Below, in pieces: positions 29,845-41,124 of a DNA stretch of 64,000 bases. The stretch comes from Pectinophora gossypiella (Eukaryota > Arthropoda > Insecta > Lepidoptera > Gelechiidae): assembly GCF_024362695.1 (NCBI RefSeq), contig NC_065417.1, forward strand, positions 4,023,001-4,087,000, read 5' to 3'. Under the pieces are notes generated by a model. That model made no database searches. It saw nothing but the letters and a program-made list of their open reading frames with translations, and was not told where the DNA came from. The stretch's first letter is position 1. Each line of letters starts with the position of its first letter. A program made the position numbers and the translations under genes.

Positions 29845-30640
29845 CATCACTAATTTAAGATCCACGCTCTTGTCAGTGTAGCATTCTCCATTCATGTCTA
29901 TTAAAGGCCAATTATTTCACTTCCTTATAAGGTGAAAGTCTGTGTGTCTTCTCTTTAATCTGTTCCATGTAAGCTCTTCTTGATCTTCCTTAAGTGTCCA
30001 ATCATCTTGCCTCTTCTGTCCTTAATAACTTTAGAATAGAATAGAATAGAATAGAATAACTTTATTCCCAAAACAGTGCAGTACAATAGTAGAGAAGATA
30101 AAGATAAGTATACAAATCAAAAATACACTGCCAGGGAAAAGGGACTGACTCAGCATGTTGTTGCGAAGGATAGTAGAAATACCACTCTTAGCAACACTGA
30201 TATTCTGCCAGTACCTAAGTTACGCTTATAAATACTTTGAACTATCGTGCCAACAAAAAGTGTCGGGATTTAATTACAATAAATAAGAAAATAAGCAAAT
30301 TTAATTATGAAGAAAATATATGAATTAAGGGGTTACGAAAAATATGAAAGTATTAGTCAAAGGTAGATAGTATGCCAAGGGGTTAAAGTATACATAATAG
30401 ATACGACAAATAAACAGATGTGTGACTTTCAATATTTACTTCTTTCCCCTTACTCTTACTAGCACTTCCTCATAAGTAACTCTTTCTGTCCAACTCATTC
30501 TTTCCATCCTCATCCAACACCACAGTTCAACGGCCTCTGTCCCTCTGTATCAGTGATCAAGTTGCACATCCATAGAGGGCTATACTCCATACGAGTTTTC
30601 TTGCATTGTTTTCAGATTGCTTTGGCTATCTTAGCCTTGA
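29845..30640 (-). pseudogene. RTE-like LINE, degraded ORF2 and 3' end
   Basis: 30430-30640 on the minus strand retains ARKLVWS-IALYG-type bases and a W-RMERISWTER-like stretch with frameshifts, as in the RT thumb region of RTE elements. 29845-30010 is the matching 3' tail (SPACE-type). An (AATAG)n run at 30035-30060 and an H-like piece lie between. Confidence 0.55.
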
Positions 30641-31714
30641 ATATGCACCCCTTGTTATGGAAGGTTTAAGTCTCTACTTAGTAATAAATTATTATTTATT
30701 TATTTGACCTTATGCATTGGCACATTTATTCGATTGCGGCGAAGCAAAAACAAAAGTTATAATTACAATAATTACTTTTTGGAGCGTGATTTTTCCCTCG
30801 GGTTTTATTTTCGATATTATTTTTTTTATTTGGCTGTCTAGAGTGTAGGGAAATCAGGGAAAAACTATCTAGAGTTCGCGATACGATAGAAGTTCCGCGG
30901 ATTTTACAATACAAATACACTTTATTGCACCAAACTAAAAATAAATAATTACAAAAAGTCTCTTAATTCATTGGATTTTATTGGAACTAACTAATTGAAG
31001 GCATAATAATTCATGGAAATACTGCCACACTAGCGCACTAGCCAAGTCTTCATTCGAGTCTTGGACTTTAAATATAGTGGGCCTAAGGGCGATGGAATGA
31101 TTTGGTTTTGCCAAAGCAGGAAAGACAGACTTTTTCAGAGCGTTCTGAGCTAAGTACTTGTACGAAACAAAAAACCCACATAATACTTGTAATGAATCTG
31201 CTAAATAATGTATAAATTCACCCTAATTACTGCAACAGCTTTTACAAAAGCAATTATTACACTTTAAATAGCTAAAGTTGCGCGATAAAAAGTAATAATC
31301 TTCGCTCGTCTTCGCGGCCCAAGCTTTTATTTTCCAACAGAGTGTACCATCAAAGCAATTCCCTTCAATAAGCAAACCACTAACGTTATAACGTTGAGAT
31401 ATAGCGTTATAATATCGCTAAGAAAAACGAGAGAGATATTTTTAACGAGCCGTTATTACGCTCGATGGTGGAAGTTAGTAAATGCTTTGAACTTTCTTAA
31501 TGCTTGTTTTCTGGCCTAGTTCTTTGTTCGGCAGATTGCGAGAGTTTCTTCTGATGAGATGAAGATTCATTGTACAGGAAAAAATGTTTAAAATATTTTT
31601 CTTTGTCGTAGTTTTAAAAGGAAGTGTTTTTAAAAAGTTCTTTACGAAAATAAGCACGGATGTTTGGGTAAGCTGTTCTGATAAATACTATTAAACAGAA
31701 TGACTATTTCATTA
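30641..31714. other. AT-rich stretch, nothing recognised
   Basis: Contains an inverted GTGCAATAAAGTG-type LINE end at 30905-30945 and a 14-bp perfect palindrome AACGTTATAACGTT near 31383. No gene. Confidence 0.4.
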
Positions 31715-31905
31715 CAATTAGTGTTTGTATTTCAACATAGATAACTTCTTACAATAGCTTCAATGCGCGTACGAATTAGATCTGTCGTAGAATTAAAGGG
31801 CGAGAACTTGTCGAAGTACAGAAGCCTGTGTTGTGGCGTTCATTAGCATAGTGATGTATCGGTCAAGATCCGATCGATTCTGTTCTATCTAATAATACCT
31901 ATTTT
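31715..31905 (+). repeat. Dispersed repeat R3
   Basis: ACAATTAGTGTTTGTATTTC, CAATGCGCG...GAATTAGAT, GTGTTGTGGCGTTCATTAGC and CATAGTGATGTAT align with 40245-40440 in the same order. Family unknown. Confidence 0.6.
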
Positions 31906-32027
31906 ATTTCAAGTCTTATGCTTAAAGGGATTTTAGTGTGGAGAATCCTGTAGTTAGTTCACTTATGGTGTTTCTTGACAAACCCTATCACACGATCTTT
32001 ATATAAAACTAGTTTTCCGCTTGCGAC

Positions 32028-32062
32028 TCCACCTGCGACTCCACCTGCGACTCCACCTGCGT
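32028..32062 (+). repeat. 12-bp minisatellite
   Basis: Three copies of TGCGACTCCACC in a row. Confidence 0.85.
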
Positions 32063-32488
32063 GGACTAAGTAAGCACCCAATGTATTCTAAGTATATCCT
32101 TCGAAAGTTCCTTATAACTCCGTTCCTCAGTTTCAATCTATCTAACATAATTATTGCTGCGGTTTAGGTTTAAGAAGGTAACATACTTACAGACAAATTT
32201 ACTTCCGATTTAAAAATACTAGTATGGACTAGTATGGTAGCAGAGAAACTTAAAAAAAAGTCCCAAACCCTAGGTAATATTGATAATAATGGTAAAGGCG
32301 AGTTTACACCTGCAAGGCCTTCGCAAATGGTGTTTTATTCGCACCTTCGCAGCCGCGGTGCGGTGCGGCATGAAATACGGAACATCCGTGATTCCGGGTC
32401 CCGGCGCCGGAGACTCGTTACTAGAGCTGCTCGTTCCGATATTGAAAAGACTTCGGACGTTTGTGTTTTTTTTTGTAAGAATTTTTAC

Positions 32489-32665
32489 ATCGTGAGGAAA
32501 CCCACATACTCGAAAAATGCGTTAACCTGTATTGTGCTCGTTTCCCTTCGGGTTGGAAGTTTGGAATGTCAAACAGACCGTTGTTTCTGTAAAAAACGGA
32601 CCTGTCAAATCTTCAGGTTAGGTAAGCGGACCTTGTGAAAACGGAATAATGGGAGATGATAGTTT
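32489..32665 (+). repeat. SINE family A, 3' body
   Basis: GTGAGGAAACCCACAT, CTTCGGGTTGGAAG, TTTCTGTAAAAAACGGACC, GTCAAATCTTCAGGTTAGG and ACGGAATAATGGGAGATGAT. It accounts for the second half of an otherwise gene-like 134-codon frame at 32234-32638. Confidence 0.8.
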
Positions 32666-32739
32666 TTACTGAAGCCCGTAAGACCGTCGTTTTCGGCTGT
32701 AGACTCTTAAGCCGCGGGTTAGGGTTAGTAAGTCCAAAC

Positions 32740-32992
32740 ATCAAACAAAACAGGCCCCTGGCTCATGTAACGATTACTTACTTACATCAGTAAGTAGTAA
32801 CCGGGACCAACGGCTTAACGTGCCTTCCGATGCACGGATCGTCTTACTTTCGGACAATCAGGTGATCAGCCTGTAATGTCCTAACCAAACTAGGGATGAG
32901 AAAGTGATTTTTGTGATATGTCCCCATCGGGATTCGTACTCGGGACTTACGGATCGTGAGCCTAACGCTCAACCACTGGACCACCGAGGCAG
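32740..32992 (-). repeat. SINE family C, near full-length
   Basis: Inverse of 34055-34375: CCAACGGCTTAACGTGCCTT, CGGACAATCAGGTGATCAGC, GTTTGGTTAGGAC-type inverse, and the head GTCCAGTGGTTGAGCGTTAG on the minus strand. Confidence 0.8.
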
Positions 32993-33629
32993 ATTCATTC
33001 TAATAAATCTGTATTGATTTAATAAATACTTAGGTACTTACCTACTTTAAAAGTATACTTTATTTTCAGTTTTTATTTTATTAATGTAATCAAATAATAC
33101 TAAAAAATAATAATAATAAAAAAACAGAATGTAAATCCACCACAGGCTTCGTCAGTAAGTACCAACATTCATATTCAAAAAAAAAGGGAAAGCATATTCA
33201 AATCATACATAATAAAATCCGCACAAGCTTCGTCAAAAATTTTCAGTTCAAATATAACACACGTGTAAAATTCGATAATTTTAGATAATTAAATTTACAA
33301 AATGAATCTTCCAATTCGCATTGGGAAGACAAAATCTTATTTCGCAGCCGTACCAGCGACCCTATCACCTCAGTCCCGGCAGCAGTAGGTCAGAATATTA
33401 AATAATGCAACGTCCCGGTACACAATCCTTGTTTATTCGTTCGTGAACAAAGACAAATAGGCGCGTAGGGCCCAGGGAGCTTGTTTAGTATTTATTTTCG
33501 GCCCCCGAGTCATTCCTGCATTAGCACCGGCCTGTATCGAGCAAGATTTTTTGACCTGTTGTAGTTTTTCCGATGGTAGTAATTAGTCATTTGGCGGGAC
33601 AAGAATTATTTCGAAGATTAGTGATTATT
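32993..33629. other. Nothing recognised
   Basis: A CCACAGGCTTCGTCA / CGCACAAGCTTCGTCA pair about 75 bp apart (33139, 33220) suggests a small local duplication. No gene. Confidence 0.4.
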
Positions 33630-33895
33630 TAGAAGATATGAATGCATGGGATTAACTGTCTGAGAACTGATATTAGGCAGCTAAATTACTCAATTGTATA
33701 ACAATATTTTATGTTTTTAAAGAACGTCCCTGTGCCGAGGCTTTTCTTGCAGCTACTTTTCCTCGGCTATACAGGTTGTGAGAAGCTGCAGTAGTTTTAG
33801 GTGGATGAGACGTGCGTTATGTAAAAATTGACGATTCAAAGTGTAACTATGTTACCTATTGAATAAAAATATTTTTGAATTTGAATTTGATTATT
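33630..33895 (+). repeat. Jockey/CR1-like LINE 3' end, (TTTGAA)n tail
   Basis: GGGATTAACTGTCTGAGAAC, GCAGCTACTTTTCCTCGGCT, GTGAGAAGCTGCAG and AAAAATTGACGATTCAAAGT, ending TTTTTGAATTTGAATTTGA. Inverted copy at 55725-55990, partial copy at 41125-41310. Only the 3' end of the element remains. Confidence 0.7.
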
Positions 33896-34054
33896 TGTTT
33901 CAGTCATTAGATAACAAAAACCGTGTATAAGCTAATGTTGTGTTTGACGAGAAGCTTAGGCAAGTTACAATGGCTTAAAAAGCTTAGCGTATTGACACGA
34001 CTCATAGCTGAACGAAAGAATTCGTTGTTCGACTAAACGTCATGTTAGTACGCT

Positions 34055-34375
34055 GACGGCCTCTGAGGTCCAGTGGTTAAGCGTTGGGCTCACGGTCCAA
34101 AGGCGCCGGGTTCGACAAAAATAACTACAAAAAACACAAAAATTACTTTGTGATTCCTAGTTTGGTAAGGACATTACAGGCTAATCACCTGATTGTCCGA
34201 AAGTAAGATGATCCGTGTTTCGGAAGGCACGTTAAGACGTTGGTCCTGGTTACTACTTACTGATGTAAGTATGTAGTCGTTACATGAGCCATGTCTGAGG
34301 CCTTTGGCGGCTCAATAATTACCCTGACACCAGGGTTGATACTAATACGATAGAAGAAGAAGAAGTACGTTAACC
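34055..34375 (+). repeat. SINE family C, full-length tRNA-derived
   Basis: Head GGTCCAGTGGTTAAGCGTTG (A-box TCCAGTGGTTAA) and GCCGGGTTCGAC (B-box). Body TTTGTGATTCCTAGTTTGG, ACATTACAGGCTAATCACC and GGAAGGCACGTTAAG. Tail CATGAGCCATG, GGCGGCTCAATAA, CACCAGGGTTGAT and (GAA)n. Other copies: 21545, 22005, 25850, 32740, 38005, 40815, 53255, 54172. Confidence 0.85.
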
Positions 34376-35111
34376 TTTTTAAGCGATTGTAACTTGTTAT
34401 GTTAACGCATAGATGTAGTTGTGTAATTATCAATGTGTTAACGCTATCGTTAACACTATGCATCTTGACTAGGCCCGCTGAACACTAAACTTCCAGCAAG
34501 TTTTTTTTAAACCGGTCTCGGTTTATCTCTCCGAGTCGGGAGCAACCCTTTTATGTGCGAAATAAAAATAAATCAACAAAATAACGTCATAACCTCCATA
34601 TTCAGGTCGTGTATCAAAGTTTTTGCCCGCACAGAGCTCTGTAGCGTTGCTGCCCGATAAATCAGAGGGGGCGAGCTATAAATAACGGGAGAGGCTTGAA
34701 ATAGGCCAGTGGAGACAAAGGAATGTGCTGACTTGTGAAGTACCAGCACATACATAAATATATATAATAATGATACCGACCTAACTATAATTAAAAACAA
34801 AAAAAGTCTTGTTCCATTTTTAACAAATTATAATTTAAGTTTGTCTTTTTACGTAAAAAAGAACCTACCACTTTATAACGTTCATAATATTTATAATTTT
34901 AATGGAACAATCTTAAAAGAGGAAACTTATATTAACTAGTTGTTAGAATATATTTTTTGTAACAAGACCTTGTTTTAGGGGTGTTCTCAACCACTCTTTT
35001 TTAACGTTTTTTAACAAGTACTTACTTAATTTTACAAAAAATACATAAGTATCCGACTAAAATATTGTCACGGTACATCGTGGGTTCCTGTAGGATGGGT
35101 TTTCTACCTAA
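34376..35111. other. AT-rich stretch, nothing recognised
   Basis: No gene or assigned repeat. Confidence 0.4.
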
Positions 35112-35345
35112 ACCATCATCATCTCTCTAGTGCTATCCCGTTTTTCACGGGGTCGGCTTACCTAACCTGAAGATTTGACAGGTCCGGTTTTTTTACAGAA
35201 GCGACTTGCTTGTCTGACCTTCTAACCCGAAGGAAAAACCATCCCGATCACACCTCCGAAACGCCTTTTTCGGGAACGAATGTGTTATAACGGGAGCGAG
35301 GGTGGCTAAATGACACACGGCCGTGTGTGAGGACCACGTATAATC
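35112..35345 (-). repeat. SINE family A, inverted body
   Basis: GTGCTATCCCGTTTTTCACG, TTACCTAACCTGAAGATTTG and CAGAAGCGACTTGC...TGTCTGACC mark the reverse complement. A short + copy of its middle (CTTCTGTAAAAACTGGACCT) lies at 35806-35880. Confidence 0.75.
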
Positions 35346-35805
35346 GACTGACGCGTGGTCATCGTGTGAGACGCAGCTCATCTATCTCTACCCACATACA
35401 AAAATAATGTTTCCTCATGATGTATTCCTTCACTGCTGAGCACATGATAATCATTTACGATCCAAACATGAATTGGGAAACAAATTAGAAAATCATTCGT
35501 AGGGTCGTGCTGAACCTGGGACCTCACAGTGAGTCTACGACGTTTTTATTCCTATACCAAAAAAAAAGTAAACAAAGTATAAAACACGTTACATTTCCAT
35601 AGTGGGGTGCTGATGAGTGTTCCACACAGTCTAAGCATTGTAACACTCTGCGCAGATAAATCAGTGAGAGCACGTACATAAACCACCGGGAACGAACTGT
35701 GGAAATGGGTTAGGAAGCCAACCAGACTTAGATGCATTGACTGCTTGCGGATTGAATAGTTTTGTAGCAGTAAAATATAAAATAACGAATATGTAATATA
35801 TACAC

Positions 35806-35880
35806 GTAGCTTCTGTAAAAACTGGACCTGTCAAAGTCAGGTAAGCGGACCTTGTGAACACGGGATAACGCTAGGAGATA
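35806..35880 (+). repeat. SINE family A fragment
   Basis: CTTCTGTAAAAACTGGACCT, GTCAGGTAAGCGGACC and ACGGGATAACGCTAGGAGAT. The next 470 bp (35881-36349) show nothing. Confidence 0.75.
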
Positions 35881-36349
35881 GATATCATTGAATATTTTTT
35901 TAAATTTAATGTACATACGAAACTACTATCAGATTATAAAGATTATAGCTATCAGACACACACACGTTACTGTATCAAACATTTTATTTTATGCAATTAA
36001 CATTCATTGAACATAAATATTTAAATTTAAAATTTTTGCTTAGGTACTATTCCGTGAAACGTGTACTAACTGAAAATATATTTTTTACCTACTGCCTACA
36101 CAATGTACTGAACATTCCAGTGACGTAACAAAAACGTAAAACAACATTATGTTTGGGTCCCTAACAAACTTTATGTATGAGGCTCTTGGAAAATTAAGCT
36201 TGGGTCGGTCAGATTACACGACATCCATACATAAATAGCCTAAGGTTCCATTACTGGGCAGAGGTTTCTCCTCATTAATGGTACGGCCTGTTACTAGCTA
36301 GATTAAACGACAAATATAAAGTACACTTTTCTTAAATGGTCTGTAATGA

Positions 36350-36475
36350 ATACAAATTCCTCCACCAACCCGCATTGGAGCAGCGTGGTGGAGTATGCTC
36401 CATACCCCCTCCGGTCGATTGAGGGGAGGCCTGTGCCCAGCAGTGGGACGTACATAGGCAGTTTATGTATGTATG
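36350..36475 (+). repeat. LINE 3'-end block
   Basis: TACCCCCTCCGGTCGATTGA, GGGGAGGCCTGTGCCCAGCA, GTGGGACGTACATAGGCAGT and (TATG)n. The GGGAGGCCTGTGCCCAGCAGTGGG core is the 3' terminus shared by RTE-type LINEs. Also at 54470-54550 and, inverted, 45905-46015. Confidence 0.65.
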
Positions 36476-36659
36476 AATACAAATTCAGAAGTGCAATATG
36501 CTCCTTAATCATGTATGTTACTCAGGCATAGCATAGAAGTCGACATTATGTCTAACATAATAAATTAATGGCTATTTATTATTTGACAACGCCATCGAAA
36601 GTGATTTTTAGCTGTATTCTGACAACTTGCCGTACTGTCGCTTTATCTATATTTTGCTT

Positions 36660-36953
36660 TTTTTCACAGGGTCCGCTTACCTAACCTGAAGATTTTACAG
36701 GTCCGGTTTTTCACAGAAGCGACTGCCTGCCTGACCTTCCAACCCGCGAAGGGAAAACCAGCTCAGTACTGGTTAGGTCACATACCTCCGAAAATGCATT
36801 TCTCGGAAATGTGGGTTTCGTCACGATGTTTTCCTTCACCGCTGAGCAAGTTTCACGAGCACAAACATGAAATCGAAAACAAATTCGATAGTCATTGGTT
36901 TAGGCGTGTGCTGGATTCGAACCTGTGCCCAACTGGGCTACCACGGCTCCTTA
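36660..36953 (-). repeat. SINE family A with tRNA-like head, inverted
   Basis: The body reads inversely from 36660. The head on the minus strand holds GTGGTAGCCCAGTTGGGCAC (A-box) and GGTTCGAATCCAGCACACGC (B-box), which shows the family is tRNA-derived. Confidence 0.85.
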
Positions 36954-36969
36954 ATTTTGCTTTTTTATG

Positions 36970-37060
36970 TTGTCACTTATTGTAGATTTACCCCAAATGG
37001 CATTAACTTCTAGGCTGGAGCAAATGACATTAACTATTTGGCCGGAACTACGGCCATCAT
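36970..37060 (-). repeat. Retroposon family G, degraded inverted copy
   Basis: GTCACTTATTGTAGATTTAC, AATGGCATTAACTTCTAGGC and a second ATGACATTAACTATTTGGCC: the same 3' end appears twice in slightly different form. Confidence 0.55.
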
Positions 37061-37094
37061 TCTATACTGTATTATTCAACGAAATTCCTTTTAG

Positions 37095-37438
37095 GAACTT
37101 TAGGGTTTAATTCTCTAGAGGTGAGGCGTAATTACACTCTATTAACAAATGCCTGTCGTACGTTACGCGGTGGTTCGGACTGCCCGGAGTTGGTGACGCA
37201 GCTGGTGAGACTGTACGTCCCCAACGTGCCCACACACAACCTGCGGCCGCGCAGCCACCCGCTGCTGGCCATGTCGGCGGCGCGCACTGTGGCGCGCACA
37301 CACTCGCCACTCCTCCGTGCTGTGCACATGCTTAATGCACTCCTTGCATCAGCACCAGAGTGTGATCTGTTTGTGAGTGAGTGGACGTATGTGTGTCGCG
37401 AGTGTATGAGGTTCTGCGAGAAGATGAATGATGTGTGA
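37095..37438 (+). CDS. Terminal exon of an unidentified host gene
   Basis: Acceptor TTCCTTTTAG at 37085-37094, then 114 codons to TGA at 37436-37438, GC-rich in AT-rich surroundings. It enters in phase 1 (two bases, then T-L-G-F-N-S-L-E...). The protein is helical and leucine-rich, with VTQLVRLYVPNVPTHNL, AVHMLNALLASAPECDL and a Cys-containing end CRECMRFCEKMNDV, compatible with the end of a HEAT/armadillo-like protein. It cannot continue ARMC8, whose last exon is at 12489. Candidate AATAAA signals lie at 37557-37577. I cannot name the gene; upstream exons were not found in the 24 kb before it. It could also be a stranded exon fragment. Confidence 0.6.
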
Positions 37439-37556
37439 AAATTAAATGTTTTTATATTGTTTATACCTAATTTTTCATAATGTTTAATTATATTATTGTT
37501 TATATTTAAAGTTTCACGGCGCATTGGCGCCTCTGCACTGTAATGTCGTGAAATGT

Positions 37557-37581
37557 AAATAAATAAATAAATAATAAATAA
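37557..37581 (+). promoter_or_regulatory. Candidate polyadenylation signals
   Basis: Overlapping AATAAA hexamers (GTAAATAAATAAATAAATAA) about 120 bp after the stop of the 37095 exon. Confidence 0.5.
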
Positions 37582-37604
37582 TTATATGGAGATAAGTCTA
37601 TTAC

Positions 37605-37890
37605 TAAAACAAAATACAAAAATACAAAAAAATACAAAAATACAAAATACTTTATTTGTAGAAAACCAATACACTATTATAGGTGATTGGAGCCTCCTTT
37701 TAAGCGTAGCGCCTGTATCAGGAGACACCGCTCTTCCCGAGAAAACACATTGTAGTTACTACAAATAAGTAAAACAAACAACCAAATGAAACTTACATAC
37801 TATAGGTAACAAATGCGTGAAAAAAATTTTAGGTGATTGTGTGTGTGTGTGTGTGTGTGTTTGTGTTTGTGTGTGTGTATGCTTGAAATA
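37605..37890. repeat. A-rich (ATACAAAAA)n and (GT)n tracts
   Basis: 37605-37650 is an imperfect AAATACAAAA repeat; 37839-37880 is (GT)n with two interruptions. A retroposon-like end lies between (GCCTCCTTTTAAGCGTAGCG). Confidence 0.7.
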
Positions 37891-38004
37891 ATCCTACTCT
37901 TTTATTTTTTTTTTTATTTTTTTTTTAAAACGATTAAGAAACAATAATAATGTTCACACACGTGAAAATATGATTCCCGTAATTCGCGTGCGAGATGATT
38001 CCGT

Positions 38005-38152
38005 GCTTTGAAAGGCACGCTAAGCCGATGGTCCCGGTGTACTTACTGATGTTAGTATGTAGTCGTTACATGAGTCATGTTTGGGGCCTCAATAATAACC
38101 CTGACACCACGATTGCTGAGGTTAAGGACCAGCTATCCACACGAAAGAAGGA
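38005..38152 (+). repeat. SINE family C, 3' half
   Basis: GTGCTTTGAAAGGCACGCTA, GATGGTCCCGG, CATGAGTCATG and CCTGACACCACGATTG, ending in a GAA-type tail. Nothing else is seen up to 38765. Confidence 0.7.
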
Positions 38153-38764
38153 GAGTGCTTGACACTGGCAAGTTCTTAAATAGAATGATGACGTATCTAC
38201 AATGAATTTAAACTTTACCGTCATGTTTTGTTTTTAAAATTCTTTATTTCTTCATATGTACAACTTAATTTGATAACATGACACAGTCTTGTTGGCAAAA
38301 ATCTTTAATAATTATAACGTTTATCAGGCTAATAACACCTATTAAAACTTATACTGTGAACGTTATCAATACATTTACGATGTTGTGGTTGCTAAATTTT
38401 TACCGTCAAGTGATTGGATTCTCATAAATCCTGTAATTTGTAGTGGCCCTTCAAACCCCGGAAATTTAACCTAGTTCAGCCCATATCATCAGGGGACAAC
38501 GAGCATACTGTATTACATAGAGGCTGTTCAAACTTACAGGTAGCCTGTGAATATTCAGATATACACCTATGCAAATGTGAGTTTCGGGCACAGTGCGTGC
38601 CGGTGCATCGCTTGTGTAACATGAACGCAACGCTCATAATACACAGCGCAGCCGCGGTACAGGGGTGGCTGGGAACATGCCATATTTTGTAATGTAGGAG
38701 TTTGTATAATATATGTTTGTTTACACAGAAATTCGTGCGAGAAAAGCGCGGTTTCAGACAAGCT

Positions 38765-38850
38765 ACCGCTTCCCGCTCCTGAGCGGGAAGTGACTATGCC
38801 TGCATAGTCAAGCTGAAATCGCTTAAGCTAAGCGCAACGCTTAGCCGAAC
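38765..38850. other. Three perfect hairpins in a row
   Basis: Stem 1: CTTCCCGCTC/GAGCGGGAAG, 10 bp, loop CT (38769-38790). Stem 2, directly adjacent: TGACTATGC/GCATAGTCA, 9 bp, loop CT (38791-38810). Stem 3: GCTAAGCG/CGCTTAGC, 8 bp, loop CAA (38827-38845). Function unknown; it may be the structured end of a mobile element. Confidence 0.7.
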
Positions 38851-39721
38851 AAAAAATAAATTAAATATAGGGAATAAATGTATGATCGAGGACCGGTATC
38901 CACCATGGGACGTATATAGGCTATTTATGTTATACTTTCTTATTATGTGGGTATATAAGCCAATCACTTGACATTTCCTTATCTTATATCAATCTCATAC
39001 GTACTTGTAATTTCTGTTATAATTAACATTACCCTCCTTTTTTGAAGTCGGTTCAATGATTTCTATGTATGCTGTTATGCTGTTAGGTACGTTACGCAAA
39101 AATAAATTTAGCTAAATCATCTGAGCGAAGAACACGAGTGCGTATGAAATTGTTTCTCTTTGAAGACCCCATCATACAAACTTCACGGAACGCTTTGAAA
39201 CGCCCCCGCGCGAGTGTGTAGAGACCTCAAGTAGCATCCCTGACTGTGCATGTTGTCCTTCACAATTTATGCGTCAGTAAAGTGGCGGCTTTTGTCATAG
39301 AATAAAAAATAATATTACGTATAGAAAGGACACTTATGCCCGCACCAATACGAGCTGGATTTACCTCACCTCACCGTCCCGATAAGGGCCGCTTTTGCTA
39401 TTTATCCGTAATTCGTTAAGGAATAAACGCGCGTGGATTCTGTCTCGCTCGCACACACGGGGTAAGACGGCACCAGTAAGAATGAGATTTTGTACGGAGT
39501 GTTCAGGCTGTGCTTTTATGTGCAGATGTTGCTTGAATTTAGGGTACGATTCTGACGTTTAACGTCAGTGCGAGCGAATATGAATTTAGCTATTGTGACG
39601 GGAGGTACGTTAGGTGACTCGCAAATGCTGTGCAACGCTTATTTGCAAGCTTCGCATGATTTGTATGCATACCAGTTTTAGCTAAAATAATGTCACTACG
39701 TAAGTAAGTTAGGCGACCAGG
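38851..39721. other. Nothing recognised
   Basis: A GGGACGTATATAGGCTATTT LINE-tail fragment at 38908-38935. No gene. Confidence 0.4.
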
Positions 39722-39872
39722 GGGTTAAAAGGCTACATCGAAGCAATTCGCTTTGAAGCAATATTGCTATTTGACATTTGTTTCCATTGCGCACTTACTT
39801 TTACATGTGCAAATGTCAAATTGCAATATTGCTTTTTAGATGAATTGCTTCGATGTGCCCGTTTTAACCTCC
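39722..39872. mobile_element. Palindromic MITE family D, copy 3
   Basis: GGTTAAAAGGCTACATCGAA at the left and TTCGATGTGCCCGTTTTAACC at the right, with the inner ATTTGACATTTGTTTCCATT / ATGTGCAAATGTCAAATTGC palindrome. About 150 bp, complete. Confidence 0.8.
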
Positions 39873-39964
39873 CTGAATGTAATTGGTACAAGTATAATAC
39901 ATATTTAGGAAGTAAGTACCTATTTAAAGTCACGCGCGCCTATTTCTTACTTGTGTAGTATAGA

Positions 39965-40115
39965 AGAGATACGATCTACTCTGAACCAGCGTGCGTGTAT
40001 GAGACGGTTGGTGAATGTGGAGGAAACAAGAGAAATGTGTCAGGATCGAAGTAAATGGAATTCCATAGTCTCTACTTACCCCGATGAGAAATAGGCGTTA
40101 GATTATGTATGTGAA
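39965..40115 (+). pseudogene. RTE-like LINE 3' end
   Basis: GAACCAGCGTGCGTGTATGA, GTTGGTGAATGTGGAGG, ATCGAAGTAAATGGAATTCC and CCCCGATGAGAAATAGGCG. Parallel to 26955-27130; frames are broken. Confidence 0.6.
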
Positions 40116-40239
40116 GGAGAGACAGTCAAATTCTTCGTGATACGGTCCTGATACGCCATTTTCTTTCTCATCAAAATTTTGTCTTTCTCATCATCTGCGT
40201 TTTGGTTTGAATAAATGTTCGCCTGGCCTTTTTTGGCCA

Positions 40240-40440
40240 GTTCAGTACAATTAGTGATTATATTTCAATAACGTTTTACAATCGTCTCAATGCGCGGTAA
40301 GAATTAGATTTAAAAGATTTATGCGTTTGAAGGGAAACTAGAGTTAGTCAAAGTTTAAGCTAGTGTTGTGACGTTTATGAGCATAGTGATGTATTAGTCG
40401 AAATTAGATCGATCGATTATTTTCTATCTAACAGTACTGA
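40240..40440 (+). repeat. Dispersed repeat R3
   Basis: Same order of blocks as 31715-31905 and the inverse of 18735-18860. Nothing further is seen between 40441 and 40814. Confidence 0.6.
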
Positions 40441-40814
40441 AGACTTTTGTGAATGTTTGACTACTGGTTAGATAACCATACCAATTCTAAGTCAGATTTT
40501 ATCAGTAGACCCCGATTCTAAATATTTTTAAACTTATGTTGCTATAAGTAAATACACTTATTTTTTGATATAAGGTACTTATAAAGTTGTTGCTAACTCC
40601 ACTCATTACTTCTTCCAAGGAGTAAGCTTTATTCAAAAGTTATTAAAACTAACTCAGTCATATCGATATTCAAATAAAGGCGCGGTTACCATGGAAATAT
40701 CGATCTTGAAATGCCTCCACAATCGAATGTTTCCAAATGATTTGACGTGACTCCTCTCATTTTACAATTTTGATTGAATCTGAACATTGAGATGTTTACA
40801 CCACAATACTATAA

Positions 40815-40918
40815 GTAAGTATCTAAGTACGTGCTCGTTACATGAGCCTTGTAAGGGGCCCTTGGCAGCTCAATAATAGCCCTGACACCCGGGTTGATGA
40901 CCTATACGAGAGAAGAAG
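40815..40918 (+). repeat. SINE family C, 3' tail
   Basis: CGTTACATGAGCCTTGTAAG, GCAGCTCAATAATAGCCCTG, ACACCCGGGTTGATG and GAGAGAAGAAG. Confidence 0.7.
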
Positions 40919-41124
40919 ACCACAATACTCCCAAATCTCACTATTTCTTATTCTATCATTTAAAGTCACCCGACTCATAGGTTGTTAGGCAATACTCTCA
41001 TTTCCACTGTAATTTTTCTACTCTAACATTGACATACTTTAATTACATTGGTAATTATCTTCAACTCACGTTTGTAGTCGTTGTGGCGGTAGAGGTAGAG
41101 ACTGAAATTGTATTACAACATTTT

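Noticed and set aside
32234..32638. 134-codon + strand ORF
   Set aside because: Its second half is a SINE A copy (32489 onward) and the first half shows no domain or splice context.
34055..34120. Possible tRNA gene
   Set aside because: A- and B-box matches but no foldable acceptor stem, and it is repeated across the window as the head of SINE C.
37095..37438. Alternative last exon of ARMC8
   Set aside because: ARMC8 exon e ends in phase 2; splicing to 37095 in that phase meets a stop within five codons, while 12489 continues with the known C-terminus.
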